From: Paenibacillus sp. Soil766
GTDB taxonomy: Bacteria > Bacillota > Bacilli > Paenibacillales > NBRC-103111
Assembly: GCF_001428105.1 (NCBI RefSeq)
Contig: NZ_LMSJ01000001.1
Span: forward strand, 835 to 64,834
Reading direction: 5' to 3'
DNA: 64,000 nt
The position numbers and the translations under genes are program-made. The notes beneath the pieces were generated by a model that saw only the letters and a program-made list of their open reading frames with translations, searched no databases and had not been told where the DNA came from. The first letter of the stretch is position 1. Each line of letters opens with the position of its first letter. Shown in pieces: positions 44,884 to 54,405 of this stretch.

Positions 44884-46932
44884 TTACGCATGAACGAGCG
44901 CCATAATCCGGACATCCAACCCAGCAAGCAGCACCGTGCCTCCGTGTGAAGTACCGCTTAATAAATCAACATAGGTGCCCGCACCGATCTGAACCTCAGT
45001 CGAAGCTTCGTTATGATTAAGCAAGAACAGGAATGCTTTTCCGTCTTTGACACGGACGGACACCTCCACGCCAGAAGGCGTATCCAGCAATGGCTGTATG
45101 CCGCACGTTTCACACAAATGCCCGATCAGTCCGCTCAGCATAGATGGCTCCGGCGAGGTCGCTATGTACCACGCCTCGCCCGATCCGCGTCGGTTGCGCG
45201 TAATGGCAGGGAAGCCTTGGTAGAAGTCGCGCTCGAATACAGCAAACGGCTCTGCGCCCTCGGCATGAACGACATCACACAACACGCCGCAATCGTATGA
45301 GCCTTCCAGCTCGCCAAGCTGCGATGTCATGACGACGCGATTTCTCTGATGTTCCATCGGTGCATCGATCTCCTCCACCCATATACCGAGCAGCTCGCGA
45401 AGCTCGCCTGGGTAACCGCCAGGCGTAACCAGATCGCTCTCGCCCACGATGCCGCTAAACGTTGTGGTAACGAGCGTGCCGCCTTGCTCCACGAAATGTT
45501 CCAAACGTGCGGCATAGCCCGAATGAAGCAAATACAACACCGGAGCAACCACAATCTCATAATCAGTCAGAGCCGTTTCCACGCTGATCATATCAACCGG
45601 TATGTTCCGGCTGTAGAAGGCGTCATAATACTTCTCGACTTCTATGACATAGCGCAGATCCACGGTTAGTCCACTGGAATGCTCTATCGCCCACCAGTTA
45701 TCCCAATCGAACACGATCGCCGCCCGAGCATCAGAGCGAGCGCCAAGCAAAGTATCGCCTAGCTTCTGAAGCTCACTGCCGATCCGGGCACATTCCCGGA
45801 ATACCCGGGTATTCTCATGGCCGGCATGATCGATCATGGCCCCGTGGAATTTCTCGAAAGCTCCGAGCGAGCGACGCAGTTGGAAGTACATAACCGCATC
45901 CGCACCGCGGGCGATTGCATGATAACTCCATAGTCGATTTATGCCAGGACGCTTCAGTGCATTGCGGGGGCGCCAGTTCAGCTGGGTCGGGCACGATTCC
46001 ATCAGCATGAATGGGTCTCCGCCCTTCAATCCTCGCATCAGATCATAGCGCATCGCCATCTGGCTCGGGGTCATGTCGTCTGCGGGATACATATCGAGCG
46101 CAATGACATCCAGTTCCTTCGCCCATTTGAAATAATTAAGTGGCTTATACGTGCCGTTGCTTTGAAAGTTCGTCGTCACAACCGCATCCGGATTTACGTC
46201 CTTGATGGCGTCCCGTTCCAGCTTGTAACAGGCCAGAATGGCATCCGAATTAAAGCGGTCATAATCGAGCGAAATGCCTTGGAAGGCGGTATCATCTGGA
46301 TTGCTCGAGCTTAGGTGCTCACTAAGCGCGCTCGGCAGCACAATTTCGTTCCAATCATAGAACGTATGGCCCCAGAATCGGGTATACCAGGCGCGATTCA
46401 GCTCCTCGAGCGTGCCGTACCGTTCGCGAAGCCATACACGAAACGCCACCTCGCAGTTGTCACAATAACATCTCAAACCGTATTCATTATTGACATGCCA
46501 CAGCAGTAATGCAGGATGATCCATATAGCGCTCCGCAAGCTTGCGTGCCATCCGCTCCGAATATAGCCGGAAGGTTGGGCTGTTCGGGCAAGAATTGTGC
46601 CGGCGTCCGAATTTTCGCTTGCGGCCGTCATGCTCAACCAGCGTGACATCGGGATATCGCATCGCCATCCATGCAGGATGAGCCGCTGTCGACGTACCAA
46701 GGCAAACCTTAATTCCCTGTGCATGAAGCTTATCCATCATCTCGTCCAGCCAGTCAAAGCGATACGTGTTCTCATCCGGCTGATTAAGCGCCCACGAGAA
46801 AACGTTGAGCGTGACAATATCAACGCCGGCGATCTGGAACAGCCGCATGTCCTCATCCCAAATTTCGCGTGGCCATTGTTCCGGGTTATAGTCTCCTCCG
46901 TACATTACCTTCGGTAAGTTCTCCGTAAACAT
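44884..46932 (-). CDS. GH42 beta-galactosidase
   Basis: A 682-residue GH42 enzyme. YGGDYNPEQWP opens the TIM barrel, E150 in HVNNEYG is the acid/base, and E312 in LMESCPTQ is the nucleophile. C115, C155, C157 and C160 form the zinc-type cysteine cluster of the family. Trimerisation and small beta domains follow. It removes beta-galactose from oligosaccharides such as galactan fragments and is cytoplasmic. The promoter region and first 12 coding bases are duplicated 869 bp upstream, in front of the SGNH gene. A cre-like site overlaps this repeat. Confidence 0.93.
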   Translation of the reverse strand: MFTENLPKVMYGGDYNPEQWPREIWDEDMRLFQIAGVDIVTLNVFSWALNQPDENTYRFDWLDEMMDKLHAQGIKVCLGTSTAAHPAWMAMRYPDVTLVEHDGRKRKFGRRHNSCPNSPTFRLYSERMARKLAERYMDHPALLLWHVNNEYGLRCYCDNCEVAFRVWLRERYGTLEELNRAWYTRFWGHTFYDWNEIVLPSALSEHLSSSNPDDTAFQGISLDYDRFNSDAILACYKLERDAIKDVNPDAVVTTNFQSNGTYKPLNYFKWAKELDVIALDMYPADDMTPSQMAMRYDLMRGLKGGDPFMLMESCPTQLNWRPRNALKRPGINRLWSYHAIARGADAVMYFQLRRSLGAFEKFHGAMIDHAGHENTRVFRECARIGSELQKLGDTLLGARSDARAAIVFDWDNWWAIEHSSGLTVDLRYVIEVEKYYDAFYSRNIPVDMISVETALTDYEIVVAPVLYLLHSGYAARLEHFVEQGGTLVTTTFSGIVGESDLVTPGGYPGELRELLGIWVEEIDAPMEHQRNRVVMTSQLGELEGSYDCGVLCDVVHAEGAEPFAVFERDFYQGFPAITRNRRGSGEAWYIATSPEPSMLSGLIGHLCETCGIQPLLDTPSGVEVSVRVKDGKAFLFLLNHNEASTEVQIGAGTYVDLLSGTSHGGTVLLAGLDVRIMALVHA

Positions 46933-47015
46933 CAGCTATTCGTCCCCTTAGCTTCAAAGAATCTTTTGAGCTATTACGTGTAGGTAAGCGCTATCTTTTC
47001 TTATAATTGTAATCG
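46921..47015 (-). repeat. 95-bp direct repeat, copy 1 (GH42 leader and start codon)
   Basis: This segment covers the GH42 5' region, its AAGGGGA ribosome binding site and its first four codons. Copy 2 at 47790-47884 matches it with four mismatches and the same orientation. One difference changes the centre of a cre-like site: GATAGCGCTTACC here (46983-46996) against GATAGTGCTTACC in copy 2. Confidence 0.9.
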
Positions 47016-47092
47016 GAAAAGGCAAATACGATTGAGTATAAGCCCCAGTCGTACCGATCTCATTCCCGGCGGTAAAACAATTGTGATACCCT

Positions 47093-47761
47093 TCAATGGA
47101 TGCGAAGACCGCTTTGTTGAACGACAGATAGCCATTGTTTAGCGATCAAACCGTGTCCCGCCGCCGTCGGGTGAACCCCATCCCATATCCAGTACGACGG
47201 TTCTGCCAACATGCAAGCCTCATTAAAAGTGGACTGCAGCGGAACGAAGACGGCTCCGAATTCGTCGGCAAGCTTCCTCACGATATCTTGATAGCGCACG
47301 ATCCGTTCCTGCCAGATTTCCCATCTATCCGAGACTGGAGGAAGTTTGAGTATAAACGGCTCGCACAGCACGATACCTGCTGCCGGAAGCACTTCAGACG
47401 TCTCCTCCAACAGATGTCGATAAGCCCTCTCGAACCGGTCCGATGCACCACCGTGTCCTCCGTTGACGATCCGCCCGGCGTCATTGACTCCGACCAGGAT
47501 GCTTATCACATCGGGCCGGAGACTAATGGCGTCCTCGTTCCACCGGGCGTACAAATCGAAAACGCGGTCTCCGCTGACACCCCGGTTGATAAACAAGGGC
47601 TGCTTCTCGGCCAGCTCAAGCCCCAGCTTGCTGGCTATAATGTAAGCATAGCCATGTCCTAGTATATGGTTAAGATCATCGTTGCGTCCCCTGCCACCGT
47701 CAGTAATGGAATCGCCTTGGAACAGAATCGTCTTGTATTGCGGCATATTCTTCAGCACCAC
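47093..47761 (-). CDS. SGNH/GDSL-family hydrolase (esterase)
   Basis: A 222-residue protein with the SGNH blocks: S18 in FQGDSITDG, GVSGDRV with glycine, GVNDAGR with asparagine, and DGVHPT carrying the Asp-His pair. Related intracellular enzymes deacetylate plant polysaccharide fragments such as rhamnogalacturonan or xylan oligomers. The start is GTG 47761 with AGGAG at 8 nt; a Met at codon 6 is an alternative. Directly upstream is the duplicated GH42 start region, which leaves an 8-codon ORF ending in the TAG that touches this gene's ribosome binding site. GH42 follows 160 bp downstream. Confidence 0.88.
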   Translation of the reverse strand: MVLKNMPQYKTILFQGDSITDGGRGRNDDLNHILGHGYAYIIASKLGLELAEKQPLFINRGVSGDRVFDLYARWNEDAISLRPDVISILVGVNDAGRIVNGGHGGASDRFERAYRHLLEETSEVLPAAGIVLCEPFILKLPPVSDRWEIWQERIVRYQDIVRKLADEFGAVFVPLQSTFNEACMLAEPSYWIWDGVHPTAAGHGLIAKQWLSVVQQSGLRIH

Positions 47762-47774
47762 TCTATCTTCTCCT

Positions 47775-47801
47775 CTATAAATAATTCGGCTCCGTAAACA
47801 T
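47775..47801 (-). other. Eight-codon leader ORF created by duplication of the GH42 start
   Basis: The duplicated GH42 ribosome binding site and ATG-TTT-ACG-GAG run into unique sequence and give the peptide MFTEPNYL, stopping at a TAG directly joined to the AGGAG of the SGNH gene. Translation of this leader could couple to, or interfere with, initiation of the esterase gene. Whether it is translated is unknown. Confidence 0.45.
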
Positions 47802-47884
47802 CAGCTATTCGTCCCCTTAGCTTCAAAGAATCTTTTGAGCTATTACGTGCAGGTAAGCACTATCTATTCTTTTAATTGTAATCG
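47790..47884 (-). repeat. 95-bp direct repeat, copy 2 (upstream of the SGNH gene)
   Basis: This is the second copy of 46921-47015, offset by 869 bp. It carries the same leader and initiation region but is joined after the fourth GH42 codon to unrelated sequence that leads into the SGNH gene. It probably provides that gene with a copy of the GH42 promoter or leader. Confidence 0.9.
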
Positions 47885-47943
47885 CAGAATTGCAGTAATA
47901 CAGCGTTCATTATTAATGAATTTGCTGTAGATTTGGTACATAA

Positions 47944-49311
47944 TTAGCGTAAAAGAGGGAGACCTGGCGCCGCAAATCCTTGATCGACATCGTCAAGCAC
48001 CAGCACCCAGTCGTTGCCTGGTACGCATACAGTTGGAGGAACGAACTCTTGCGTTCCCTCGTTGTCCACTACACCAGCAGATTCACTTTCACCTGTTCGC
48101 GGATTGAACCACCAAACCGCAGCACGCTTGCCGGAGAATAGACCAAGCCGCAGGGTGATCGTCCGGCCCGTATAGGTGTACGCCATCAAATAACTTTTTC
48201 CCAAGTTCACGAATAAACGATCGTATCGGTAACCTGGATCGCCGCAAATCGCCGTTTCGTCTGGCGTCCGCTCATTATGAGGTCTAGATAGGAACAGGTT
48301 CTTCAAATGGACCATCTGCTTCGCGCCGTCATCATTAAGCGCATCGATCCAGCTCCGCGTACAGCCGTATGCGCCGACTCCCCGCTCCTCTGTGTGGAAC
48401 TGCATGACCGCATTGTGTCCGTATGTATGTCCGAATGCGCCTGCGAACACTGCCCAATAGGCATAACGCCTTACGTCGTCTGCCTTCCATCTTGGAGCTT
48501 CCAAGTTATGCAAGCCATGTGGAATATCCTCATAAGACGGCTCGCCATCTATCGTCGGCTTCGCTGGTACTTTGGCCCAATCCATGTGCACAAATCGTCA
48601 GTTGTCTTCGCCAACTAACGTGTCGGGATTGTCCTCATCCATCTGTTCATAGCTGCGATGCCCTGACTGAAACATATTGAAGTCGAGCCAATCCTCGCTA
48701 TGGAACCACGTCGAGGACTGTGTCCGCCCATACGGATGGAACGTCATCAGGTGATCTGGAGCAGCCTTCCGTATCGCACGTCCCATATTGAGCCATACAT
48801 CCATATTATCGCTGCCACGGATATCGCCTCCATTCATCCAGATCACGTTAGGACGATCCTTGTAGCGATTACCGACCCATTCGCCGTAACGCTCTGCTGT
48901 CCCGGCATTGGTTGAATAATGCTCAACAACGCTGCCCCATACGGGGACAAGCGCGACATACAGCCCTTCACGCTCTGCCATGCCGATCACCTCATCCGCA
49001 TATGACCAATAACTTGTAAACGCTGCAGATTGTTCCGCATCGGGATAGTCCAAATCGAGATCTCGGAAAGGCAATCTTCCGTAAGCGTTCTCAGAATTCA
49101 GATCATGCACAAGCATGATCTGGATGACATTGTAGCCCTTGATTTTCCGATCAAGCAGATAGGTTAGCGCCTGCTCCCTCGTCGTCCGCTTTAAGAGCAG
49201 CCATGCCGTATCTCCCAGCCAAAAAAACGGAGTACCGTTAGCATGCTGCAAATAGCGTCCGTTTTCCGTAACAATTAGTCTGCCGTTATCCCATAATTTA
49301 TGATTATTCAT
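47944..49311 (-). pseudogene. GH140-like apiosidase (DUF4038) gene interrupted by an in-frame TGA
   Basis: Two halves in the same frame together give about 455 codons, a normal length for the family. The first half (49311-48598, 237 residues) has HANGTPFFWLGDTAW and VIWMNGGDI, with a candidate acid/base near D163. The second half contains PTIDGEPSYEDIP, with the likely nucleophile near residue 257 of the joined frame, and a C-terminal beta domain. GH140 enzymes release D-apiose from rhamnogalacturonan II or apiogalacturonan. The codon between DN and RFVHMDW is TGA, one base from TGG (Trp), and reading continues cleanly after it. Either the gene is newly inactivated, or UGA is sometimes read as Trp, or the base is a sequencing error. 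The first ribosome binding site is AGGAGG; the second half has no good one. There is no signal peptide. Confidence 0.75.
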
Positions 49312-49341
49312 TTCAATTACCTCCTAGTTCAACTGCGATAT

Positions 49342-49384
49342 ACAATGAGAGCTTGATGCGTAATTACGCTCAAGCTCTCATTGT
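49342..49384 (-). terminator. Strong hairpin between the YesN-type regulator and the apiosidase gene
   Basis: ACAATGAGAGCTTGA (49342-49356) pairs perfectly with TCAAGCTCTCATTGT (49370-49384) around the palindrome GCGTAATTACGC. It lies 95 bp after the regulator stop and 31 bp before the apiosidase start. With no long U-run it may be a terminator or a processing stem. Confidence 0.6.
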
Positions 49385-49479
49385 TTGGGATTACTGATCA
49401 TCTCTCTGCCTGATTCCCCAACCAACGCAAGTATCCGCCGTTCCAGCAGTTTCAGACCATTTACAACATTTTGTATTGA

Positions 49480-50256
49480 CTAGTGCATTTTGTAGTGCTG
49501 CCGATATTCGCTCGGCGTGAGACCGCAATATTTTTTGAAAACGCTGAAGAAGTGTCGGACGCTCTCGTACCCAACTTGCTCGGATATACGGTGTAAGGAA
49601 TCCATCGAATCGCCCAGCATCAGTAACTTCGCCTTCTTAATGCGGTACAGATGTAAATAATTGATCAGCGTCAGCCCAGTCTCTTTTCGAAAGAGCGAAG
49701 ATATATAATTAGGATGTAAGTATACATGCTCAGCAATTTGATCAAGTGAAATATTTTCCTTATAATGCGTCTCGATATGACGGATAATTTTTTTGACGTT
49801 TTTGGACATTTGATCGTAGTCAACGCCTGGGACACTTTCTTCCCAATCTAACGAAGCTTGAGAGGTAACCTCATCTTCACTTTCCAGTAGCTCAAGCGAC
49901 AGGTTCGACATCACATCATAAAGCTCTGCCTTATTAATCGGCTTTAACAGATAATCAATCACTTTACAACGTATTGCTTGGTGCAAATAGGTGGGATCAT
50001 CGTATCCGGTCAAAATTATGAAGCGATTGCACAGGCCTCGCTCACGTACTTTTCGTATCAGTTCTAGTCCGTTCATTTCCGGCATTTGAATATCCGTAAT
50101 AATCAAATCGGGACGGAAGTTCTCCAGCTTTTCAAGCGCATCAAATCCATCATACGCACTGACGATCTGCGAGCATGGTGTCTGCCCTTTCTCAATGATA
50201 TTCATCAGCCCCTTTAACATAAAGGGCTCGTCATCTACGATCATCAGGTTAAGCAT
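49480..50256 (-). CDS. Response regulator with AraC-type DNA-binding domain (YesN-type, short)
   Basis: A 258-residue regulator. The receiver domain (1-120) has MIVDDE, phosphoacceptor D55 in LIITDIQMP and LLKPINKAE. After a short linker the AraC pair follows (ISLDQIAEHVYLHPNYISSLFRK, LHRISEQVGYESVRHFFSVFKK). It is about half the size of the regulator at 32833 because it lacks the long middle region. AGGAGG precedes ATG 50256. No kinase gene is adjacent; the truncated kinase at 63480-64000 is the nearest candidate partner, on the far side of the importer and GH2 genes. It probably controls region 4. Confidence 0.93.
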   Translation of the reverse strand: MLNLMIVDDEPFMLKGLMNIIEKGQTPCSQIVSAYDGFDALEKLENFRPDLIITDIQMPEMNGLELIRKVRERGLCNRFIILTGYDDPTYLHQAIRCKVIDYLLKPINKAELYDVMSNLSLELLESEDEVTSQASLDWEESVPGVDYDQMSKNVKKIIRHIETHYKENISLDQIAEHVYLHPNYISSLFRKETGLTLINYLHLYRIKKAKLLMLGDSMDSLHRISEQVGYESVRHFFSVFKKYCGLTPSEYRQHYKMH

Positions 50257-50379
50257 GCTATCCCTCCTCGTACTTTGAGCTGTACTATGATCATCGTGCG
50301 GTTGCTGACATTGTATAGCCCTTGAATTTGACTTACCATTATTGGAATTTTATTCTATCGATTCCATTCGCGCAAGTTG

Positions 50380-53300
50380 TTATTTCGTTGCGTACAGGCG
50401 AACGGGGCCGTACAGGCCGCCGGCTGCAAACGCCTTTTCCCAATGCTCAGGCATTGACTCAGGCTGCCAGTAGGATACCTTCGGATTCGTGGATCCACCG
50501 ACATTGCTTGACGGGCGGCCGATTTCATAATGGGTCCCCAACGTGTTCGTCACCCGAATACGCAGATGATGCGTTCCCGGGCCGAAATCAAGCTTGAATC
50601 GATATGGGCCCCATGCGCGTACACCGAGCGGGCTGCCATTCAGCCATACCTCTGCCGTGCCGCGAACATGCCCCAGCTCAAGTACCGCACCATTGTCTTC
50701 TTTCCATTCGACCATCGATTCATACTCAACCACGCCACTATGATGCGGCAGGCACAGCGCCGATCTCCAATCGCCTAGTTCTCCTTGCACAGGCGCAACT
50801 TCGAACCGAATCGGCGCGAGCAGCACGTCCGTCTCTGTACTCATATCACTTGGCACGATGCGAAGCGCAGCCATTGTATTTGCCGATTGTGCTTCGAATA
50901 GTGCCTTGCCGTCACGCATTACCTTCCGCTCGCCGTCTATCCAACATTCACACGCTCCGGCGCAGATGACCTGAAGCGCCGTGGCGCCCGCCGGGAGTGG
51001 GAAGCGCAGCCAGATCGGTTTCCCAAGCTGAGATGTGTCGCGGACGAACGGCAGCGGCTGAGACATCGGTTTGGCATCCGGCATCAGCCAGCTGACATTC
51101 GGCAACGGATGTGCACGGACCGGAAGCCACATCGTCTCCGTCTCGGCAAACTGCAGCACTGCTTCATGCAAAACCTCTGCAGGCTGTCCCTGTTCATTTA
51201 GCCACGATGACCCAGTGCAGAACATTTGGCCCCTTCCATCCACACGCTCGATCACGCCGTCTACCATTGCCACACCTTGACCCTCTGGCATGACAAGCTC
51301 GATGGTATTGTCGCCACCTTGCCAATACCTCGTCAAATCAATCTCTTCTTGACCCTGCCGGATATACGGATTGAAATCGCCATGCTCGGTTATATGCTTG
51401 CCGTTCACATAGAGCGCAACGCGCTCCTTAGCACAGAAGATGGCGCGTACCCGACTGACACCACTGTTCTCCGGCTCGGAAATCGTGTACGACAACCGAG
51501 TTTTCGAATTAGGGCTAGAAGAATAAATCCACTTTGGCAGCGGCTCTTGCTCTTCCGCGCACAAGGTAACCCCTGCGCGAATCAGCCCACCCGCCAGCGC
51601 CTCCGCACACAGCAGTAACGAATTGGCTCCGTGCTTCAGGTTCACGGCAGCTGTCTGCTCCTCAGGACCGCCGCTGCATGTGATCCTTTCTCCATTCACC
51701 CATAGGGCTATTGCCGCATTGCTCTCTGTGCGCAGCCAGTACGTCCCAGCACTCGGCGCTACTACATTCGTCCTCGCCCATACCTGATCACCAAGATCCG
51801 CCATTCCCAAATTTAAGAATTTGCGGGGAACCCGGCCCATCCGCCCCGCCCATGTCCGGAACGACAGGTCCCCCAGCGTATTGCTGTAGACGACCCGCCA
51901 TATGCTGCCTGCATCAAAGCTCTGATCCCGAGATGCTTCCCAGTAAGCAGCCTCGCTCCACAGCCGCTTCATCCAAACTGAATCGTCAAGAGTGCTCACA
52001 TGCCAGTTAGCTGCCATGCCGTCTGCTTCGCTCTCCTCGCACGCGACAAGCACCTCGCGGCGTTCGATCGGCGCAAAAGCAGTTTGACCGCCATGTAAAT
52101 CAAAATCCCCATAACGATTATCAAGCGTTGGTACAGCCAGTACCTGCCAGTCATGCAGCTCTGCCACCGGTTCCTTCTCTGCAGGAAGTGCCGGTACTTC
52201 CGCCGGCAACGCCATTCTGTCCGATGGGGGCGTGGAATGACCCAACACTCCAGCCTCCGTTGGAACCCATGGGCATACGACGAATGCCGCTGGCCAGCTG
52301 TCGAACACCACTTCCAGCTCAACCCATTCACCGTCCCTGCTGAATGAAAGCGGGGATACCTTCCCACTAACCGGATCCCACAGCTGCGGGTGGCCTACAG
52401 TGCGCAGACGATAACGCGCGCTCCGCGGAGGAGGCACCCCCTCTCCAGATGGTTCGTGCATCGGCAGCAGCTCTCCCGTTTCTGGCAGCAAAAGGAATAT
52501 ATCTGCGTCCGCTATCCTGCGCATCAACGGCATATTCGGCCCTTTTGCGCGACCCAGTGACTTCGATTCAAGGATTTCTAACGCTTCTTGGACGGAGCTG
52601 ACATACATAGCACCCTCCAGCACCGGATCATCCTCTCCGCACTGTACAGCAATAACTAGACCGCCGGTTTCAAGCCATGCGTTCACCTTCGCTAGGGCAG
52701 CATCATCCATAATCGTGGTGCCGCATAGCAATAGTGCAGAGAACGATTCGTCGCCAATTCGGAGCTTATTATCCGACAACTTCGCAATCTCCAAAGCGGA
52801 ATCGTCCGTCACATCAAAGTCGATGCATGCGGAGCGAAGCGCACCTGGTTTATTGCGCTCCTTGCGATTCCAGCGGCCTGTCAGCGATTGGTAGACCTCT
52901 TGAACATGCCCGATCCGCTTATGCGGCATCATGTTGGCGACAGCCATCGGATGCTGGAGCGGCCCTCCGTCTGACAGCGACATCCAGCCGCATGCCGCGT
53001 GCGAAGGATAATGAACCGCGACATCGGCAACATGCGTTCCTTGCGTTAACAGCCAACACGCGCGGCTGACTGTATCGGCAAACACGCCATAATGTTCATA
53101 ATACGGCTGACGCCATCCCGTATCGGGCGGCGCCCACTCCCACCATCCGCCACGCGTACTGTAATAGACAGAGTGCGGACTGTAAAGCGTCACACCAGAC
53201 TGCAGCCAAGGCACTAGCCAGTGCATCGTCTCCTCCATCGTTCCGCCCCAACCGCTCGTATGGAAAGACTCCAGAAACACGCGTTTGCCCCCGTGCAAAT

Positions 53301-54234
53301 GAACCATCGAAGCATGCGGCTTAATCTCGCCGTCCATATCGCTGCCAGCTGCATTATACCAGCGATGCGTGCGCATATAATCCAGATAAAGCCGCTGCGC
53401 ACCATGCAGATCGGCGCGGCGCGCAGGCCCGGCCTGGTCGCAGCACTGCAGCATATTATGGCGCTTGTGCCACTCATATTGCAGCTTGAACACCGCTTCC
53501 TCCGCCAACTCGGTCGCTAGTTCGTAAACTCGCCTGCGTATAAGCGAGGCTCCCTCTATATCCTCGAACAGGGCCGGCAAGGCTGCAATCAAGTCCTCGC
53601 CATAGCGTTCGACATATAGCTTGGGAAGGCTCTCTGTCCATAACGGCATCGATGGAAGCTCATCCTGGAAGCTGCCGCCAATCGTCAGGCCTAGCTCACT
53701 CGGAAAACGCCGCTCGAATTCGCCATAAATCCGATCATACAACTGCTCTGTCGCGTGCTTGTCAAGCCAGTTAAATCCTTGCCGAACCGTTATGTAACGG
53801 TAGCCGCCGCTCTCAGTTAGCAACTCTGCACCTTCAGACAACTCCTCGCCATGTGCAAGTCTGCGTAGCTGGTAGCCAGCCAATTCCGGATGCTCCGCGA
53901 CAAGGTGAGCTGGGAAGTTCGATCCCGAGAAGCCGATTTGGTCGTAGAAGAAAATACGCATACCTAGCCTCTGCGCTTCCCGCACAGCCACTTCGAACAT
54001 AGACCACCAGCGTTCGCTAAAGTATGGCGGATCGTCGGCAACGCTGCCGTATTGCGGACCCGTCGGCGCAATATTGATGATGCCGATATTGCGCAAGCCT
54101 CCGCTGCGGAATTTCTGTAATTGCCATCGTACGCGTTCCGCTGTTACTTCCTCCGCACTCCACCACCAAAACGGCACTGGACCGTAGTCCGGATCTGGCG
54201 AAGCAAACCCCTCTCGCAGATTCTTGTAATTCAT
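50380..54234 (-). CDS. GH106-like alpha-L-rhamnosidase (1284 residues)
   Basis: A very large cytoplasmic-looking enzyme with no signal peptide. PVPFWWWSAEEV and the TIM-barrel motifs FFYDQIGFSG, GGSFQDELP and LHGGKRVFLESFHTSGWGG match the pattern of GH106 alpha-L-rhamnosidases, as do SGVTLYSPHSVYYSTRGGWW and the flavour of its long loops. C-terminal beta-sandwich domains (about 690-1284) resemble the GH2-like sugar-binding modules of that family, including LWVNGERI, LYVNGKHI and EVWLNGSPLG. GH106 members cut rhamnose in RG-II and rhamnogalacturonans. AGGAGG lies 8 nt before ATG 54234. It follows the binding-protein gene of the third importer across a 171-bp spacer with a hairpin. Confidence 0.7.
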   Translation of the reverse strand: MNYKNLREGFASPDPDYGPVPFWWWSAEEVTAERVRWQLQKFRSGGLRNIGIINIAPTGPQYGSVADDPPYFSERWWSMFEVAVREAQRLGMRIFFYDQIGFSGSNFPAHLVAEHPELAGYQLRRLAHGEELSEGAELLTESGGYRYITVRQGFNWLDKHATEQLYDRIYGEFERRFPSELGLTIGGSFQDELPSMPLWTESLPKLYVERYGEDLIAALPALFEDIEGASLIRRRVYELATELAEEAVFKLQYEWHKRHNMLQCCDQAGPARRADLHGAQRLYLDYMRTHRWYNAAGSDMDGEIKPHASMVHLHGGKRVFLESFHTSGWGGTMEETMHWLVPWLQSGVTLYSPHSVYYSTRGGWWEWAPPDTGWRQPYYEHYGVFADTVSRACWLLTQGTHVADVAVHYPSHAACGWMSLSDGGPLQHPMAVANMMPHKRIGHVQEVYQSLTGRWNRKERNKPGALRSACIDFDVTDDSALEIAKLSDNKLRIGDESFSALLLCGTTIMDDAALAKVNAWLETGGLVIAVQCGEDDPVLEGAMYVSSVQEALEILESKSLGRAKGPNMPLMRRIADADIFLLLPETGELLPMHEPSGEGVPPPRSARYRLRTVGHPQLWDPVSGKVSPLSFSRDGEWVELEVVFDSWPAAFVVCPWVPTEAGVLGHSTPPSDRMALPAEVPALPAEKEPVAELHDWQVLAVPTLDNRYGDFDLHGGQTAFAPIERREVLVACEESEADGMAANWHVSTLDDSVWMKRLWSEAAYWEASRDQSFDAGSIWRVVYSNTLGDLSFRTWAGRMGRVPRKFLNLGMADLGDQVWARTNVVAPSAGTYWLRTESNAAIALWVNGERITCSGGPEEQTAAVNLKHGANSLLLCAEALAGGLIRAGVTLCAEEQEPLPKWIYSSSPNSKTRLSYTISEPENSGVSRVRAIFCAKERVALYVNGKHITEHGDFNPYIRQGQEEIDLTRYWQGGDNTIELVMPEGQGVAMVDGVIERVDGRGQMFCTGSSWLNEQGQPAEVLHEAVLQFAETETMWLPVRAHPLPNVSWLMPDAKPMSQPLPFVRDTSQLGKPIWLRFPLPAGATALQVICAGACECWIDGERKVMRDGKALFEAQSANTMAALRIVPSDMSTETDVLLAPIRFEVAPVQGELGDWRSALCLPHHSGVVEYESMVEWKEDNGAVLELGHVRGTAEVWLNGSPLGVRAWGPYRFKLDFGPGTHHLRIRVTNTLGTHYEIGRPSSNVGGSTNPKVSYWQPESMPEHWEKAFAAGGLYGPVRLYATK

Positions 54235-54332
54235 GTAAGGTTCCTCCTGAAAATGAGAAAAACTTCTATCGAAGCCTTTCGATGATGAGCGACCGCGTTT
54301 CTAATGTGGTCAAAAATAAATGGCTCGACTCA

Positions 54333-54362
54333 ATGGCCGAAATATTTACGCATTTCGGCCAT
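54333..54362 (-). terminator. Hairpin after the third binding-protein gene
   Basis: ATGGCCGAAAT and ATTTCGGCCAT form a perfect 11-bp stem with an 8-nt loop, 44 bp after the stop at 54406. No U-run follows. It probably lowers expression of the GH106-like gene relative to the binding protein, as the hairpin at 36184 may do in its operon. Confidence 0.6.
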
Positions 54363-54405
54363 ATCGGCAAGCATCCAATTTTGTAGTGTCTACATCAAGC
54401 TACGA

